Below are positions 63,666 through 64,000 of a stretch of 64,000 nt of DNA, in pieces. The notes under the pieces are model-generated. The model ran no database searches. It was not told the DNA's origin and saw only the letters and a program-made list of their open reading frames with translations. The position numbers and the translations under genes were made by a program. The stretch is from the NCBI RefSeq assembly GCF_000961885.1, contig NZ_JZKH01000006.1, positions 1 to 64,000 of the forward strand, in the 5' to 3' direction. Source of the DNA: Streptomyces rubellomurinus (GTDB taxonomy: Bacteria; Actinomycetota; Actinomycetes; Streptomycetales; Streptomycetaceae). The first letter of the stretch is position 1. Each line of letters opens with the position of its first letter.

Positions 63666-64000
63666 TCAGTGGCAGAGGGCCGTGTCCACCACGGCTTCGA
63701 GGTGCTTCGTGGCGGCCGCGTCGGCCGGAACGGCAGTCACCGTGATCTCGGCGGAGCGGCCGTCGTCGGTGGCTCCGCCCCGCGTTTCGTAGCCCGGGAT
63801 GTCGCCGCCGTGGCCCCAGTAGACCCCGCCGCAGGACAGCGGCCGGCTGATCAGGCCCAGCCCGTAGCCGGCGCCGGTGTCGCCGATGGGGACGGTGGTG
63901 CGCATCTGGGCGAGCTGGGCCGGCGGGAGGAGGCGGCCGGCGAGGAGCGCGGTGAAGAACCGGTTGAGGTCGGAGGTGGTGGAGATCATCTGGCCGGCGG
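63666..64000 (-). CDS. Serine hydrolase (beta-lactamase/DD-peptidase family), C-terminal part
   Basis: C-terminal 110 residues of a beta-lactamase-like serine hydrolase; the 5' part lies beyond the window. GQMISTTSDLNRFFTALLAG is the conserved segment after the active-site domain (split here), and GHGGDIPGYET holds the HxG motif that replaces KTG in D-alanyl-D-alanine carboxypeptidase-like enzymes. A Cys pair (LSCGG and the terminal CH) suggests an exported protein with a disulfide. Confidence 0.85.
   Translation of the reverse strand, partial: AGQMISTTSDLNRFFTALLAGRLLPPAQLAQMRTTVPIGDTGAGYGLGLISRPLSCGGVYWGHGGDIPGYETRGGATDDGRSAEITVTAVPADAAATKHLEAVVDTALCH

Overview
This is a high-GC, gene-dense chromosomal segment of an actinomycete of the Streptomyces/Kitasatospora type. 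The evidence is the very high third-position GC, frequent GTG/TTG starts, many leaderless genes, a mycothiol-dependent enzyme family, a TQXA/sortase-E surface protein and the GlnX-GlnH-PknG gene set. It opens inside the 3' end of a 5S rRNA gene, so it lies just downstream of an rRNA operon. It closes inside a serine hydrolase gene.

Layout. 0-6.7 kb: 5S rRNA end, GNAT, VOC protein, RecD2-like helicase, citrate synthase, SDR. 6.7-9.4 kb: copper operon (CopZ chaperone and CopA ATPase) under a perfect CsoR-type operator. 9.4-16.9 kb: membrane PP2C phosphatase, dihydroxyacetone kinase genes dhaKL with divergent dhaM, a PolA-like polymerase, M3 peptidase. 16.9-26 kb: secreted GH5 glycosidase, TetR/acyl-CoA dehydrogenase pair, PAP2-like membrane protein, enoyl-CoA hydratase, TetR/MFS drug efflux pair, GNAT, TetR. 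26-33 kb: tRNA-Arg(TCT), SSB paralogue, TQXA thioester surface protein, ABC-F factor EttA, thioesterase, truncated haemoglobin. 33-35 kb: two-gene ABC exporter.

35-46 kb (minus strand) is an extended PknG signalling locus. In transcription order it encodes GlnX-like membrane sensor, GlnH-like lipoprotein, an unknown 455-aa protein, PknG-like kinase, PP2C phosphatase, VWA protein and FHA protein. Kinase, phosphatase and FHA protein all carry the same type of CxxC zinc ribbons. In mycobacteria GlnH and GlnX relay extracellular Asp/Glu levels to PknG, so this looks like a sensor-kinase-phosphatase-reader module.

46-54 kb: nucleosidase, ECF41-type sigma factor with its probable target oxidoreductase, two SUKH-like or hypothetical genes, then the most novel part of the window. 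This is a four-gene minus-strand operon (54.07-51.27 kb): a WXG100/EspC-like protein, a 520-aa protein with an N-terminal WxG helical domain and a C-terminal papain/calpain-like Cys-His-Asn peptidase domain, a chagasin-like (I42) lipoprotein, and an unknown small protein. I read it as a type VII-secreted cysteine peptidase with a cognate surface-anchored inhibitor.

54-64 kb: accessory and housekeeping genes: mycothiol-dependent isomerase family, Mpo1/DUF962-like protein, a secreted protein of four Cys repeats, methyltransferase, TolB-like lipoprotein, a MerR/SDR pair with a textbook 19-bp-spacer promoter, DHA1 MFS pump, tRNA-Leu(CAG), partial serine hydrolase. All functional calls come from reading motifs; no database search was possible.
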